A stretch of 64,000 nt of DNA. Origin: Polyangiaceae bacterium. Lineage in GTDB: Bacteria; Myxococcota_A; Polyangia; Polyangiales; Polyangiaceae. The position numbers and the translations under genes are program-made. Of this stretch, positions 26,629-34,962 are shown piece after piece; position 1 is the stretch's first letter, and the number at the start of each line of letters is the position of its first letter. The notes under the pieces are model-generated. The model did no database searches and had not been told where the DNA came from. It saw only the letters and a list, made by a program, of their open reading frames with translations. The DNA lies in the NCBI GenBank assembly GCA_025937785.1, contig JAICQQ010000005.1, positions 1-64,000 of the forward strand, read 5' to 3'.

Positions 26629-28919
26629 CAGCCGAGCCGCGCCAGCACGTGCAGCGCCAACAAGATCACCAGAGCCAGCGTCAATCCCGCGTGCAGCGGC
26701 TGCCAGATCCGCAGCGCCGCGGTCAACCCCCGACGGAGCGGCAGCGCGCGCAGATCGACGACGACCTTGATCAAGTCGTCCAGTACGAGCAAGCGCTCGC
26801 GCCCGCGACCTTCCAGGCGTTCATCGACCACGCGCCGCAGCCGGCCCCGTTCCTGTCGCAGATCGCGACCGGACAGGAGCAGGCGCAGGCTCTCCCAGGC
26901 GCTCCGACTGTAGGGGACCAAGATTACCTCCGCCACGCGTTTGACCAGCGCATCCTGACCGCTCGTGAGCCGATACAACCGGTCGACGAGCTCGCCGCGC
27001 TCGCGCCCTAGCTCTTCGGGAAGCGCGCCCCGCCACTCGAGGCGGCTCAAGCGCGGAGGCACCAGGCGGTAGCAGAGGGCGCCGAAAACTCCGGTGCCTG
27101 CGCACGCGAGCAGCGTGGCCAAGAGCGCGCCGGAGACCCCACCCGGCCAGACGAACCCCGAGTGCCAAAGCGTGGCTCCCAGCGTGACCAGGCCCAAGGA
27201 CTGGTGGGCGCGCACCCAGGGACTCAGAAACGACCCTGCGCTCGGTCGCGTGCCGCTGCGACCGAACCCGCGCTTCTCGCGCCGCGAGAGCCACAGCGAC
27301 GGGCGCCGCTTCAAGAGCGCATGGCTCGCGAGCAGCAGCGCGCCGAGCCCGGCTACGACGCCCGCAGCGAGCGCCAGCCCCGGACTGGCTGGCGCTCGCC
27401 ACGCCAGCGCGAGCGTCGACAGCAGGAACGTCGCGCTCGCGCCGATCGGGATCCAGAGCTGCCACGCCGCTGGCGGCGGCCGCGACCCAGCCGCCGGCTC
27501 CGCCGCAGGAGAGGCGCCGCCGAATAGCGCGCGCACCTCGGAGAATTCCTGGCGCGGATCCAAGCGCTGGATGGCGTCGGTAGGGCACGACCGCACACAA
27601 GCCGGAGCCTCGTAGTCGCGGCACAGGTCGCATTTGACCGCCACTAGCTCCGAGAGCTTCATGGTCGCGGTTGGTTCGGGCGCGAGCGCGGCGCGCGGCG
27701 CCAGCTGTATGTTGTGCCAGGGGCACGCCTTGGCGCAGGCGCCGCAGCCCGTGCACAGGTTCTCGCGGATGAAGACCTCCCCCTCCACGTCCCGCCCGAT
27801 CGCTCCCGTCGGGCAATCGATCATGCAGGCGGGGTGCTCGCAGTGCTGACAGGTGTTGGGGAGCAACAGATTGGCAAAAGCGCCCGCTTCGGCCACCACC
27901 ACCTTGTCCCCGCTGCGGATGAGGCGGCTCACGCCGGTATGGCTCTCGGCGCACGCCCAGGCGCAATGGCCGCAGCGAACACAAGTGTTCTGATCGATGG
28001 CAAGCAGTGAGCGCGCCATCTGCATGCGGTATGCGTCGCGCAACACGTGCTGCGTCAGGTGCGGCGCGGCTTCGAGCTGCATGGGCTCGGTGCGCCGCGC
28101 CAGGGTCAAGCGCCGTAGCCGCTTGGCCAGGCCCACGTTGCTGTCGCACAACCGGCGCATCACGCTGGCGTCGGCGTGAATACAAACCGTGTCGCCCATC
28201 GCCACGACCGAGTAGCGATGCGGCTCACCGGCCAAAATTTCTTCGTCCCCGAAGAAGTCTCCGCCGGAAAGATAGCCGTGTACGCGCACGCGCCCGTCGT
28301 GCTCGCTCTGGAGCTGCACCAGGCCCTTCTGAATCAGCAGGCAGTCTTCCGGTGCATCCCCCTGGCGTTGCAAGAACTGCCCGGACTCGTAGCTCTTGGT
28401 GTGCACCGCGTCCAAGAGCAGCTCGAGGTCGGAGCTGCCGAGGTGACGGCCGAACGACAGCGCCGAGAGCAAGTTTCTGGTCATCGAGCGCTCCAGCGCG
28501 CGCCCCTCACGCTCGAGCAAGGCGGTGGCTCCAGCGCGCGTCAGGGCTCGCGACAGCACGCCAAAGGGTACCTCGACCAAACGGGCGGGCGCGTTGCACA
28601 GCGCTCGGGCGCTGCGCCGCAACCCACTCACCACTGCTTCCTCACCCAGCGTGTTGTCCTGTGCGACCACCCGCACGAGGCTCGCTGCTTCGTCGCCTCG
28701 CGCCAGTGACCAAAGCTCGACCTCGCCCCGTACGACCACGAACAGAGCGTCGCTGGGGTCGCCGGGCTCGAACAACACGTCACCCGCCGCGAGCTCCAAC
28801 AGCCGCCCGGAGCTCTGCACCTCGGCCCGACCTCGCTCATCGAGCCCTCGGAGCAGCGGCACGCGGAACACGGCTTCGGGCCAGACCGCATCGCGCTCGT
28901 TGGCACGGGGAACGGGCAT
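26628..28919 (-). CDS. double cNMP-binding / ferredoxin / b-haem membrane protein
   Basis: This 763-residue protein has two cyclic-nucleotide-binding (CNB) domains (about 15-130 and 155-270). A DmsB/HybA-like iron-sulfur region follows, with four cysteine clusters (CVRCGHCAWAC near 313, CQHCEHPACMIDC near 357, CTGCGACAKAC near 389, CDLCRDYEAPACVRSC near 430). The C terminus has about five membrane helices. Two helices carry His pairs 14 residues apart (H572/H586 and H743/H757), the spacing used for b-type haem. CNB signalling fused to a membrane electron-transfer module is unusual. It starts at ATG 28919, five bases after the pseudokinase-cytochrome gene, and overlaps the next gene by one base. 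Haem b and cNMP binding are inferred. Confidence 0.85.
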   Translation of the reverse strand: MPVPRANERDAVWPEAVFRVPLLRGLDERGRAEVQSSGRLLELAAGDVLFEPGDPSDALFVVVRGEVELWSLARGDEAASLVRVVAQDNTLGEEAVVSGLRRSARALCNAPARLVEVPFGVLSRALTRAGATALLEREGRALERSMTRNLLSALSFGRHLGSSDLELLLDAVHTKSYESGQFLQRQGDAPEDCLLIQKGLVQLQSEHDGRVRVHGYLSGGDFFGDEEILAGEPHRYSVVAMGDTVCIHADASVMRRLCDSNVGLAKRLRRLTLARRTEPMQLEAAPHLTQHVLRDAYRMQMARSLLAIDQNTCVRCGHCAWACAESHTGVSRLIRSGDKVVVAEAGAFANLLLPNTCQHCEHPACMIDCPTGAIGRDVEGEVFIRENLCTGCGACAKACPWHNIQLAPRAALAPEPTATMKLSELVAVKCDLCRDYEAPACVRSCPTDAIQRLDPRQEFSEVRALFGGASPAAEPAAGSRPPPAAWQLWIPIGASATFLLSTLALAWRAPASPGLALAAGVVAGLGALLLASHALLKRRPSLWLSRREKRGFGRSGTRPSAGSFLSPWVRAHQSLGLVTLGATLWHSGFVWPGGVSGALLATLLACAGTGVFGALCYRLVPPRLSRLEWRGALPEELGRERGELVDRLYRLTSGQDALVKRVAEVILVPYSRSAWESLRLLLSGRDLRQERGRLRRVVDERLEGRGRERLLVLDDLIKVVVDLRALPLRRGLTAALRIWQPLHAGLTLALVILLALHVLARLG

Positions 28920-28924
28920 GTCCG

Positions 28925-31900
28925 TCAGCGTCGCACCTCCAGCGTCTGGCGGTCGAGCTCCACGACCTCGAGCCGCTCGAGGGCTCGGGCGTCGATCAAC
29001 GGCCCGCGCGGCCTGAGACCCCGACGCTGCTGGCGCGCCTCGTAATCGACGAAGGCTTTCAGCAAGAACGGCGGGAAAGCTCGGAACAGCAGCCGCGCCT
29101 CCACGCGGAAGCGCTCGGAGCCACGGCCTACGGGGAGCGTGTAGGTGTAGTGTATCGGCACGTCCGGTGGCAACGAACGCGTGTCGATGATGGCGTCGGG
29201 AGCTTTCAGCACCCCGCGCCGCGCATCCAAGCTGCCCACGGGGAAGTAGGTCTCGAACAACGCGTGCGGCCCCGACAGGTTGGAGCTGCAGCGCCCGCTG
29301 TCGATGTCGTAGCTACCCTCGGCGTACCGGTCGGCGCGAGCGCTCTCTTGACCGGGGAGCGGCTGACAGCGCCCCTCGCCGTCGATGGTGCCAATGCAGA
29401 CCACGCAGCGCAAGAAGCCGTTCTGGAAGTTGACCAGCCCTCGCCCGCGAAAATCCGTGCCGCCCAACGCCGGATCGGGCGACCACAGGGGGACATCGGG
29501 GCCGTCGGCCACGTCGGCGCCGAACACGCCGAGAGGACGCCCTTCGGGATCGAACAGCCGCTCGTCGGTGTTGACCTGCAGGAACACCTTGTCGGCGAGA
29601 TCCTGATCCCCGCGCTCCACCTTGCCCACCTCGTACACCAACCTGCCGGCGCCGTCCGTGATCCGGAGGTGCAGCCAAAGTTCCCGTTCTTGGCTGAAGC
29701 CTGCGGGGATCCGGTGGCCCGCACCCACGTTCTCGAACGTGACGGGGATCGCGAGCTCGCGTCCGTTGAGCTTGCCCGGAGCGAGCGTCATGCGCACGCT
29801 GCCCGCGAGCAACAGATCCCGCCGCTGCCGTGCGCCGAGCGGGATGCCGAAATCGTCGATCGTCGCCGAGTCGATCAGCTGCTCTGGGAACTCGGGCGCC
29901 AACGGCACATCGACGCCCGAAAAGTAATGCGGCCGGAGCGGGCGGGGCTCTCCGCCCGCGACCGAGGCCATCCCCTCGGGATAGCTCCCAGGGGGTGCGG
30001 GCTCGAAGCGCGTGCCCGGCGGACACTGGCCGGCAGGATCGGAGCTAGTGCCCGGTACACACGTTCCCGGGAAGCGGCTCATGTGACAATCCTGACAACT
30101 GTAGACGGGCCGCTGCGTGCGCTTGCGTTCGCGAGCCCAATCGCGCCATTCGCTGTAAGCGTTGCGCAGCCGCTTGAAATGCTCGCCCTTCTGCCCGCCG
30201 ATCACATCGGTGCCGAACAGCCGCACGTCGTGGCATGCCCCACAGAACTCGCTCGACTGCAGATATCGCCGCGTCGCCTCGGGCACGCGCCCGTGCACGC
30301 CGCTCGGCACACGCGCGGATCCAGCGTCACCCAACAGCACTCGCGGATCCAGCGAGTAGCCGCTATTCGCGATGCCTAGTAGGCCCAGCTGGTCTTCGGG
30401 GCGCGACGCGAAGAGTCGTCCACTGACCGGCGACACCCAGCTCGGGTTACCGGCGTACGCGCGGCTCCGTGCGTCGAACCCAGCGACCGGGCCTTCGACT
30501 TGGTGACAGAACGCGCACGAGATGCCTTCCAGCGTCGTCGCCGGGAGCAGCGAGTCGAGCGGCGCGCGACTCGCCGACCGGCGCGCCTGTGCGTCCCATC
30601 CGGGCATCACCTGGTTCAGGTTCTCGCTCGGAGCGTGGCAATTGACGCACCAGTGCTCCCCGGCGCTCCCCGTCAACACGAGCCCCGTGGTCGGGTCGCG
30701 ACATTCGCGCCCACGCTCCGCGTTGCGCATGATGCCTGCGCCGTGCGCACAGCTCGAGCTCCTGCCCGCCTGCTCTTCGATCACGGCCTCCAGCGCGAGG
30801 AACATCGGGCTCTTGACGGAGTGGGCCATGACGGAGCGGCGCCACTCGGCGGTCTGGCGCGGATGACAGCTCTCGCACGCGCCGGAGCCCAGGTCGTGCG
30901 GTCCGAGCGGCGCGCGCGGCGTCGCGCGCGGACGATCCGGTGCCGGCGCGGCGCCGCCGAGCGCCCACAACGCGAGTATGCCGCCCGCCAACGGCGCCCC
31001 CCAAGCGAGCGCTGTCGCCCAGCCTGCTGGGAGCTGGCGCCTGCCACGTGCGCTCGGCAGCGGCCGAGCGACGGAGCCATGGTCTGGTGCCGCCTCGATC
31101 GGCGACGCCGGCGCCCGTTGCACGCTGGCGCCGCGCGGCACGGAGCGGGCGGTGCCGGCGGCAGGCGGCAGCGCCGCCGGGGCCTCGCGACCCGCGGCGA
31201 ACCCGGCCAGCGCGAGTTGGATCTCCCGCGCGCTCTGGGGCCGCCGATCGGGATTGGGATCGAGCAAGCCAAGACAGAACCCCTGGAGGCCTGGCGGCAA
31301 ACCCCGGGAGCGCGCCTCGGGAAACGGAGCCGGACCACGCGTCGCGAGCTGTTCGAAACCGAGGCGCAGTCCTTGTCCTTGAATCGGGTGCTCCAGGGCG
31401 AGCATGCGGTACAGCATCAAGCCCAGCACGTAGCGATTGGTCGCCGCGTCCCACGCCGCACCGTCTGTCTGTTCGGGCGAAGTCCAGCGCGTGGCCGTGC
31501 TTCCCTGAGTCGCGCTGGGCTGATCCATTCCCAGCCGCAGCGCGATCAACGACTCCGCGCGCAGCTGCACCGTCGCCTGCTCCGCGTCGACGCTCACGCC
31601 GGCGGGGTGCATGGGGCCCGGCCACAGCTGGCGCTCCTCGCACGCCGCGAGCGCTCGAGCGAGCGCCGTGCCCAGGGCGAGCGCCAGCGGCCAGTCGGGT
31701 TCGGTGCGCGCCCAGAGTTCGGCGAGCGACTCGCGGCCGACCTCGCGCCCGAGCCAAGCTCCTCGTTCATCACGACCCGAGCTCTGAAAGCCGCCGACGC
31801 CTTCGGCGCCGAGCTCCAGCAAGAGCGGGATCGACGCCTCAGACCCAGCGGGGACCCGCCACAGCTGGCGCCCACCGTCACACGCGTAGACCTCCACGCC

Positions 31901-31939
31901 ACCCGAGCGAAAGCTGAGCTCGCGCGGCTCCCAATTCAC
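28925..31939 (-). CDS. pseudokinase-transmembrane-pentahaem cytochrome c fusion
   Basis: The 1004-residue protein begins with a Hanks-kinase-like domain (about 10-245). The C-lobe is readable: TSPEQ at 153-157 in place of APE, the LGLMLYRMLALEHP helix and PDRRPQSA. The lysine of VAIK is absent, GPMHPAGVSVD occupies the catalytic-loop position instead of HRD, and no DFG is found, so it should be inactive. A basic, Pro-rich linker leads to one membrane helix (about 307-330), then an extracytoplasmic domain with five CxxCH sites (355, 431, 475, 566, 615) and a long beta-rich C terminus (about 720-1000). It starts at GTG 31939, 19 bases after an active-looking kinase gene. I know no named family with this arrangement. 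Confidence 0.85.
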   Translation of the reverse strand: MNWEPRELSFRSGGVEVYACDGGRQLWRVPAGSEASIPLLLELGAEGVGGFQSSGRDERGAWLGREVGRESLAELWARTEPDWPLALALGTALARALAACEERQLWPGPMHPAGVSVDAEQATVQLRAESLIALRLGMDQPSATQGSTATRWTSPEQTDGAAWDAATNRYVLGLMLYRMLALEHPIQGQGLRLGFEQLATRGPAPFPEARSRGLPPGLQGFCLGLLDPNPDRRPQSAREIQLALAGFAAGREAPAALPPAAGTARSVPRGASVQRAPASPIEAAPDHGSVARPLPSARGRRQLPAGWATALAWGAPLAGGILALWALGGAAPAPDRPRATPRAPLGPHDLGSGACESCHPRQTAEWRRSVMAHSVKSPMFLALEAVIEEQAGRSSSCAHGAGIMRNAERGRECRDPTTGLVLTGSAGEHWCVNCHAPSENLNQVMPGWDAQARRSASRAPLDSLLPATTLEGISCAFCHQVEGPVAGFDARSRAYAGNPSWVSPVSGRLFASRPEDQLGLLGIANSGYSLDPRVLLGDAGSARVPSGVHGRVPEATRRYLQSSEFCGACHDVRLFGTDVIGGQKGEHFKRLRNAYSEWRDWARERKRTQRPVYSCQDCHMSRFPGTCVPGTSSDPAGQCPPGTRFEPAPPGSYPEGMASVAGGEPRPLRPHYFSGVDVPLAPEFPEQLIDSATIDDFGIPLGARQRRDLLLAGSVRMTLAPGKLNGRELAIPVTFENVGAGHRIPAGFSQERELWLHLRITDGAGRLVYEVGKVERGDQDLADKVFLQVNTDERLFDPEGRPLGVFGADVADGPDVPLWSPDPALGGTDFRGRGLVNFQNGFLRCVVCIGTIDGEGRCQPLPGQESARADRYAEGSYDIDSGRCSSNLSGPHALFETYFPVGSLDARRGVLKAPDAIIDTRSLPPDVPIHYTYTLPVGRGSERFRVEARLLFRAFPPFLLKAFVDYEARQQRRGLRPRGPLIDARALERLEVVELDRQTLEVRR

Positions 31940-31958
31940 GCCTGAGGCTCCTGGGGCT

Positions 31959-33098
31959 TCAATCGTCCGCCTGGCGCTGCAGGGCGGACGCGGTAGTGGA
32001 GCTGGGCTCGGGCCGAGGCTGCTGGGACCGAGCGAAGTAGGTGATGACTCCAGCGACCAACGACAACCCGAGGATCGCGAGCCACGCCAGACGAGCGGGC
32101 ACCTCGCGAACCGGCCGCGTGCGGTCCAACAGATCGATCGTATCCTTCACGCGCAGCGGCGTGCGACTGGGAGCCACGGCGGCGCGTAAGCCCCCAGTGT
32201 CCGCGGTGCGCACCAGCGCGCCCTGGTCCGCGCCGTCGGCCGGTTCGCGCTCTTGCTGGGCGGTAGCCGGCCTGCCCCCGTCACCCGCGGGCGCGAACGG
32301 CTCGAGTTCGCGGAGCACGGCCTCGGCGGAAGCGGGTCGTTGCTCGGGCGCCTTTTCCAAGAGTTGCATGACCAGGCGCTCGACGCCGCGCGGCAGAGAA
32401 CGCCGCACCGCCTCTGGCAGAGACGGCGGAGGCTCGGTGCATTGTTGGTTCAAAAGCTGTCGTGGCGACGCCGAATCGAACGGCGGGCTCCCCCTCAACA
32501 TCTCGTAGAAGATCAGCCCCAAACAATACAGATCCGAGCGCGCGTCGACGCCGGTCGCATCGATCTGCTCAGGGCTCATGTATTGCAAGGTACCCACGCT
32601 TTGAGTCGTGGTTTTGTGCATGGCCTCGAGCACCTTGGCGATGCCGAAGTCCATCACCTTGATGCAACCGTCAGCCAGCACCATGATGTTCTCGGGCTTC
32701 AGATCGCGGTGGATGATCGGTGGATCGCCGCGGTGTGCGGCGGCGAGTGCCTTGGCCACTTGAACGGTGATCGCCACGGCATCGGTCCAGGGCAGCGCTC
32801 CGCGCTCCGTCAGCTCTTGGCGCAAGGTCTTGCCCTCGAGGTACTCGAGCGTCATGACGAGCTGACCCTCCACCTCGCTGCAGGCCAAACAGCGCACCAC
32901 GTTCGGATGGTCGAGCCGGGACAAGATCGACATCTCGTTCAGGAACAGCCGGCGCCCTTCTTCCGACTTCGCCAACTCGGGCTTGAGGAGCTTCAATGCC
33001 ACCCGCCGCTTGCTCAGGCGTTCCTCGGCCTCGAACACCTTGCCCATGCCGCCTTCCCCGAGCAGACGCCGCACCAGATATTCGCCAATACGCTCCAT
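31959..33098 (-). CDS. Ser/Thr protein kinase with C-terminal membrane anchor
   Basis: The 379-residue product is a complete Hanks-type kinase. The glycine loop LGEGGMG lies at 13-19, the ATP lysine at 36, HRDLKPEN at 130-137, DFG at 150-152 and MSPEQ in the activation-segment end. A Pro/Ala/Glu linker is followed by one membrane helix near the C terminus (LAWLAILGLSLVAGVITYF), leaving only a short tail outside, so there is no extracellular sensor domain of its own. ATG 33098 has GAGG six bases upstream; the upstream TTG at 33110 is less convincing. It is the first gene of the redox operon and may phosphorylate or pair with the adjacent pseudokinase protein. Confidence 0.93.
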   Translation of the reverse strand: MERIGEYLVRRLLGEGGMGKVFEAEERLSKRRVALKLLKPELAKSEEGRRLFLNEMSILSRLDHPNVVRCLACSEVEGQLVMTLEYLEGKTLRQELTERGALPWTDAVAITVQVAKALAAAHRGDPPIIHRDLKPENIMVLADGCIKVMDFGIAKVLEAMHKTTTQSVGTLQYMSPEQIDATGVDARSDLYCLGLIFYEMLRGSPPFDSASPRQLLNQQCTEPPPSLPEAVRRSLPRGVERLVMQLLEKAPEQRPASAEAVLRELEPFAPAGDGGRPATAQQEREPADGADQGALVRTADTGGLRAAVAPSRTPLRVKDTIDLLDRTRPVREVPARLAWLAILGLSLVAGVITYFARSQQPRPEPSSTTASALQRQADD

Positions 33099-33327
33099 CT
33101 GAGACCTCAATCCCGTTCTACGGATAGCTCCGAGAAATGTGCTTCCCGCCGTCCGTGAAAACTGCCTGCGAACGAAGGGTGCCCTCTACAACGGCAGCTG
33201 TGAGGGCGAACTTACAGGCTGAATTCCAGTGCCACAAGAACACCGACTCCCGGCAACCAGGACACGGCGCAGCGGCCCCACACACTTGGCGGCAGGCCAG
33301 CGCGAATTGAGGTAGAAGGCGCGAACC

Positions 33328-34065
33328 ATGGACGCATCGGGCAGTCACCAGGCGAATCGTCAGTACTACGACGCCTTTTCCGAAAACTACGAAGCCGAAC
33401 GCGGCAAGAACAGCGTCAAGGGTTACCACGACATGCTGGACGAGCTCGAGGCGGAGTTCGTCCAGCGCTATGGGGCCGGTAAAGACGTGCTCGAGGTCGG
33501 CTGCGGGACCGGCCTGGTGCTCGAGCGCATCGCGCGCTTCGCCCGATCGAGTCGCGGGATCGATCTTTCCCCCGGCATGCTCGCGCGAGCCCGTGAGCGC
33601 GGACTGGATGTCAGCGAGGCGAGCGCCACGGAGCTGCCCTTCGAGAATGACAGCTTCGACGTGTGCTGCTCGTTCAAGGTGCTCGCTCACATCCCTGCCA
33701 TCAGCACCGCGTTAGGTGAGATGGCGCGCGTCACCCGACCGGGCGGGTTCGTGATCGCCGAGTTCTACAACCCCAATAGTATCCGTGGCCTGCTCAAGCG
33801 CTACGGCCCGGCCGGACGCATCGCCTCGCAGGCGAAAGAAAGCGACGTCTTCACGCGCTTCGACTCGCCTGAAACGGTGGCACGCATGGCTCCGCCAGGG
33901 ACCCGCTTCGTGGACTCACGCGGCGTCCGCATCGTGACCCCCAGCGCCAGCGTGATGCGCCTGCGTCCCGTAGGTCGGCTGCTGCGTCGGGCGGAAGGCT
34001 GGTTGGCGGATTCCCGACTCAAGCGTTTCGGCGGATTTTACATCGCGGCGTTTCGCAAAGACTAG
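33328..34065 (+). CDS. class I SAM-dependent methyltransferase
   Basis: This 245-residue protein has the Rossmann methyltransferase core: motif I DVLEVGCGTG near 53-62, the acidic GIDLSPGML segment for the ribose hydroxyls, ELPFENDSFDVCCSF as motif II, and LGEMARVTRPGGFVIAEF as motif III. The Methyltransf_11 type is the nearest group, which is broad, so the acceptor cannot be named. No signal peptide or membrane segment is visible. It precedes the ferritin-like gene by 13 bases on the same strand, suggesting a two-gene operon. The ATG has GAAGG eight bases upstream. The preceding 217 bases are shared with the divergent kinase gene. Confidence 0.85.
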   Translation: MDASGSHQANRQYYDAFSENYEAERGKNSVKGYHDMLDELEAEFVQRYGAGKDVLEVGCGTGLVLERIARFARSSRGIDLSPGMLARARERGLDVSEASATELPFENDSFDVCCSFKVLAHIPAISTALGEMARVTRPGGFVIAEFYNPNSIRGLLKRYGPAGRIASQAKESDVFTRFDSPETVARMAPPGTRFVDSRGVRIVTPSASVMRLRPVGRLLRRAEGWLADSRLKRFGGFYIAAFRKD

Positions 34066-34078
34066 GAGATCGGTCGAC

Positions 34079-34954
34079 GTGGCTCAGAGCGCCAGCACAC
34101 GCCCCACTGCTTGGTGGTTGGCCACGCTCGAGAAGCGAGCCGCTCGCATGAAAGAAGAGCGGCTCGACCTGGCCGAGCCGATCACGTTCTCGGACGCCAG
34201 CGAACGTTCCGCCGCGATCAATTTCTTCAATGCTGCCTTTCGTGCGGAAGAGTCGGGGCTCAGACAAGCGCACGAGCTTGCAGATGAGGTGGGACGCTGG
34301 GACCCCGAGCTGGCTCGAGTGCTGGAGCTCTACGGCAACGAAGAGGGCTGGCACCGCGAGCTGCTCGAAAGCTTCCTGAGCTCCATCGGGGGCGAAGTGC
34401 GCCCGATGGGGCGCGTGACGCGCAGCTTCTACGCCGTGTACGCGCGCGCGAAGCGCATGGAAACCATCGTGCTCACCAACCTCATGTTCGAGACCATCGG
34501 TGCTACGACCTACCGGCTGGCGCTCGGCCGCGTCGAGCACCCCGCGGCCCGACAAATGCTCACGATCTTGACGCGCGACGAGTCGTTCCACGTGCCTTTG
34601 AACGTCCATTTTCTGAGCCGCATCCTCGAGCGCCGCCCCAAGAGCTCGCGCTGGCGCCTGAAGCTCGTCTACCAACTGCTGTTCGTCAGCTTGTTGGGCT
34701 TGCCCTTCGCGAGCCGCCCCAAAGCGCAGGCCTTCGACAAGATCACGCGGCGCGAGCTCGGGCGAGCCTACGCAGAACAGCTGGCGCGCCTCTTCACGCA
34801 CGAACCGAGCTTGGGTCTAAAACCGCCGCGCGCGCTGCTCGCGCTTTTGGGCCTACGCGACGAAGACCTGCGCGAGCCACCGCTCGCCGCCACCGGCGCC
34901 GAGGCGGCCGAGGCCGCGGCAGTTCGCGAGCGGGTCGAAGTGCGAGCGCTCTGA
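34079..34954 (+). CDS. ferritin-like diiron protein
   Basis: The 291-residue protein has the four-helix diiron pattern. Candidate ligands are E58 (in AFRAEESGL), E89 with H92 (NEEGWH), E138 (MFETIG) and E168 with H171 (RDESFH), that is E...ExxH...E...ExxH. This is typical of ferritin-like oxidases and oxygenases. Helices near 195-210 contain a short hydrophobic stretch (VYQLLFVSLLGLPF), which could contact the membrane. The C terminus is a Glu/Ala/Arg tail. The start is GTG at 34079, with GGAG ten bases upstream, directly after the methyltransferase gene. Diiron oxidation of a lipid or quinone-like substrate, with methylation by the neighbour, is possible but is inference. Confidence 0.72.
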   Translation: MAQSASTRPTAWWLATLEKRAARMKEERLDLAEPITFSDASERSAAINFFNAAFRAEESGLRQAHELADEVGRWDPELARVLELYGNEEGWHRELLESFLSSIGGEVRPMGRVTRSFYAVYARAKRMETIVLTNLMFETIGATTYRLALGRVEHPAARQMLTILTRDESFHVPLNVHFLSRILERRPKSSRWRLKLVYQLLFVSLLGLPFASRPKAQAFDKITRRELGRAYAEQLARLFTHEPSLGLKPPRALLALLGLRDEDLREPPLAATGAEAAEAAAVRERVEVRAL

Positions 34955-34962
34955 AAGCAGCG

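Noticed and set aside
33118-33327. Minus-strand reading with clustered cysteines (CRQVCGAAAPCPGC) resembling a small zinc ribbon
   Set aside because: No credible start codon or ribosome binding site, and it lies in the divergent promoter region with an extension over the methyltransferase gene.
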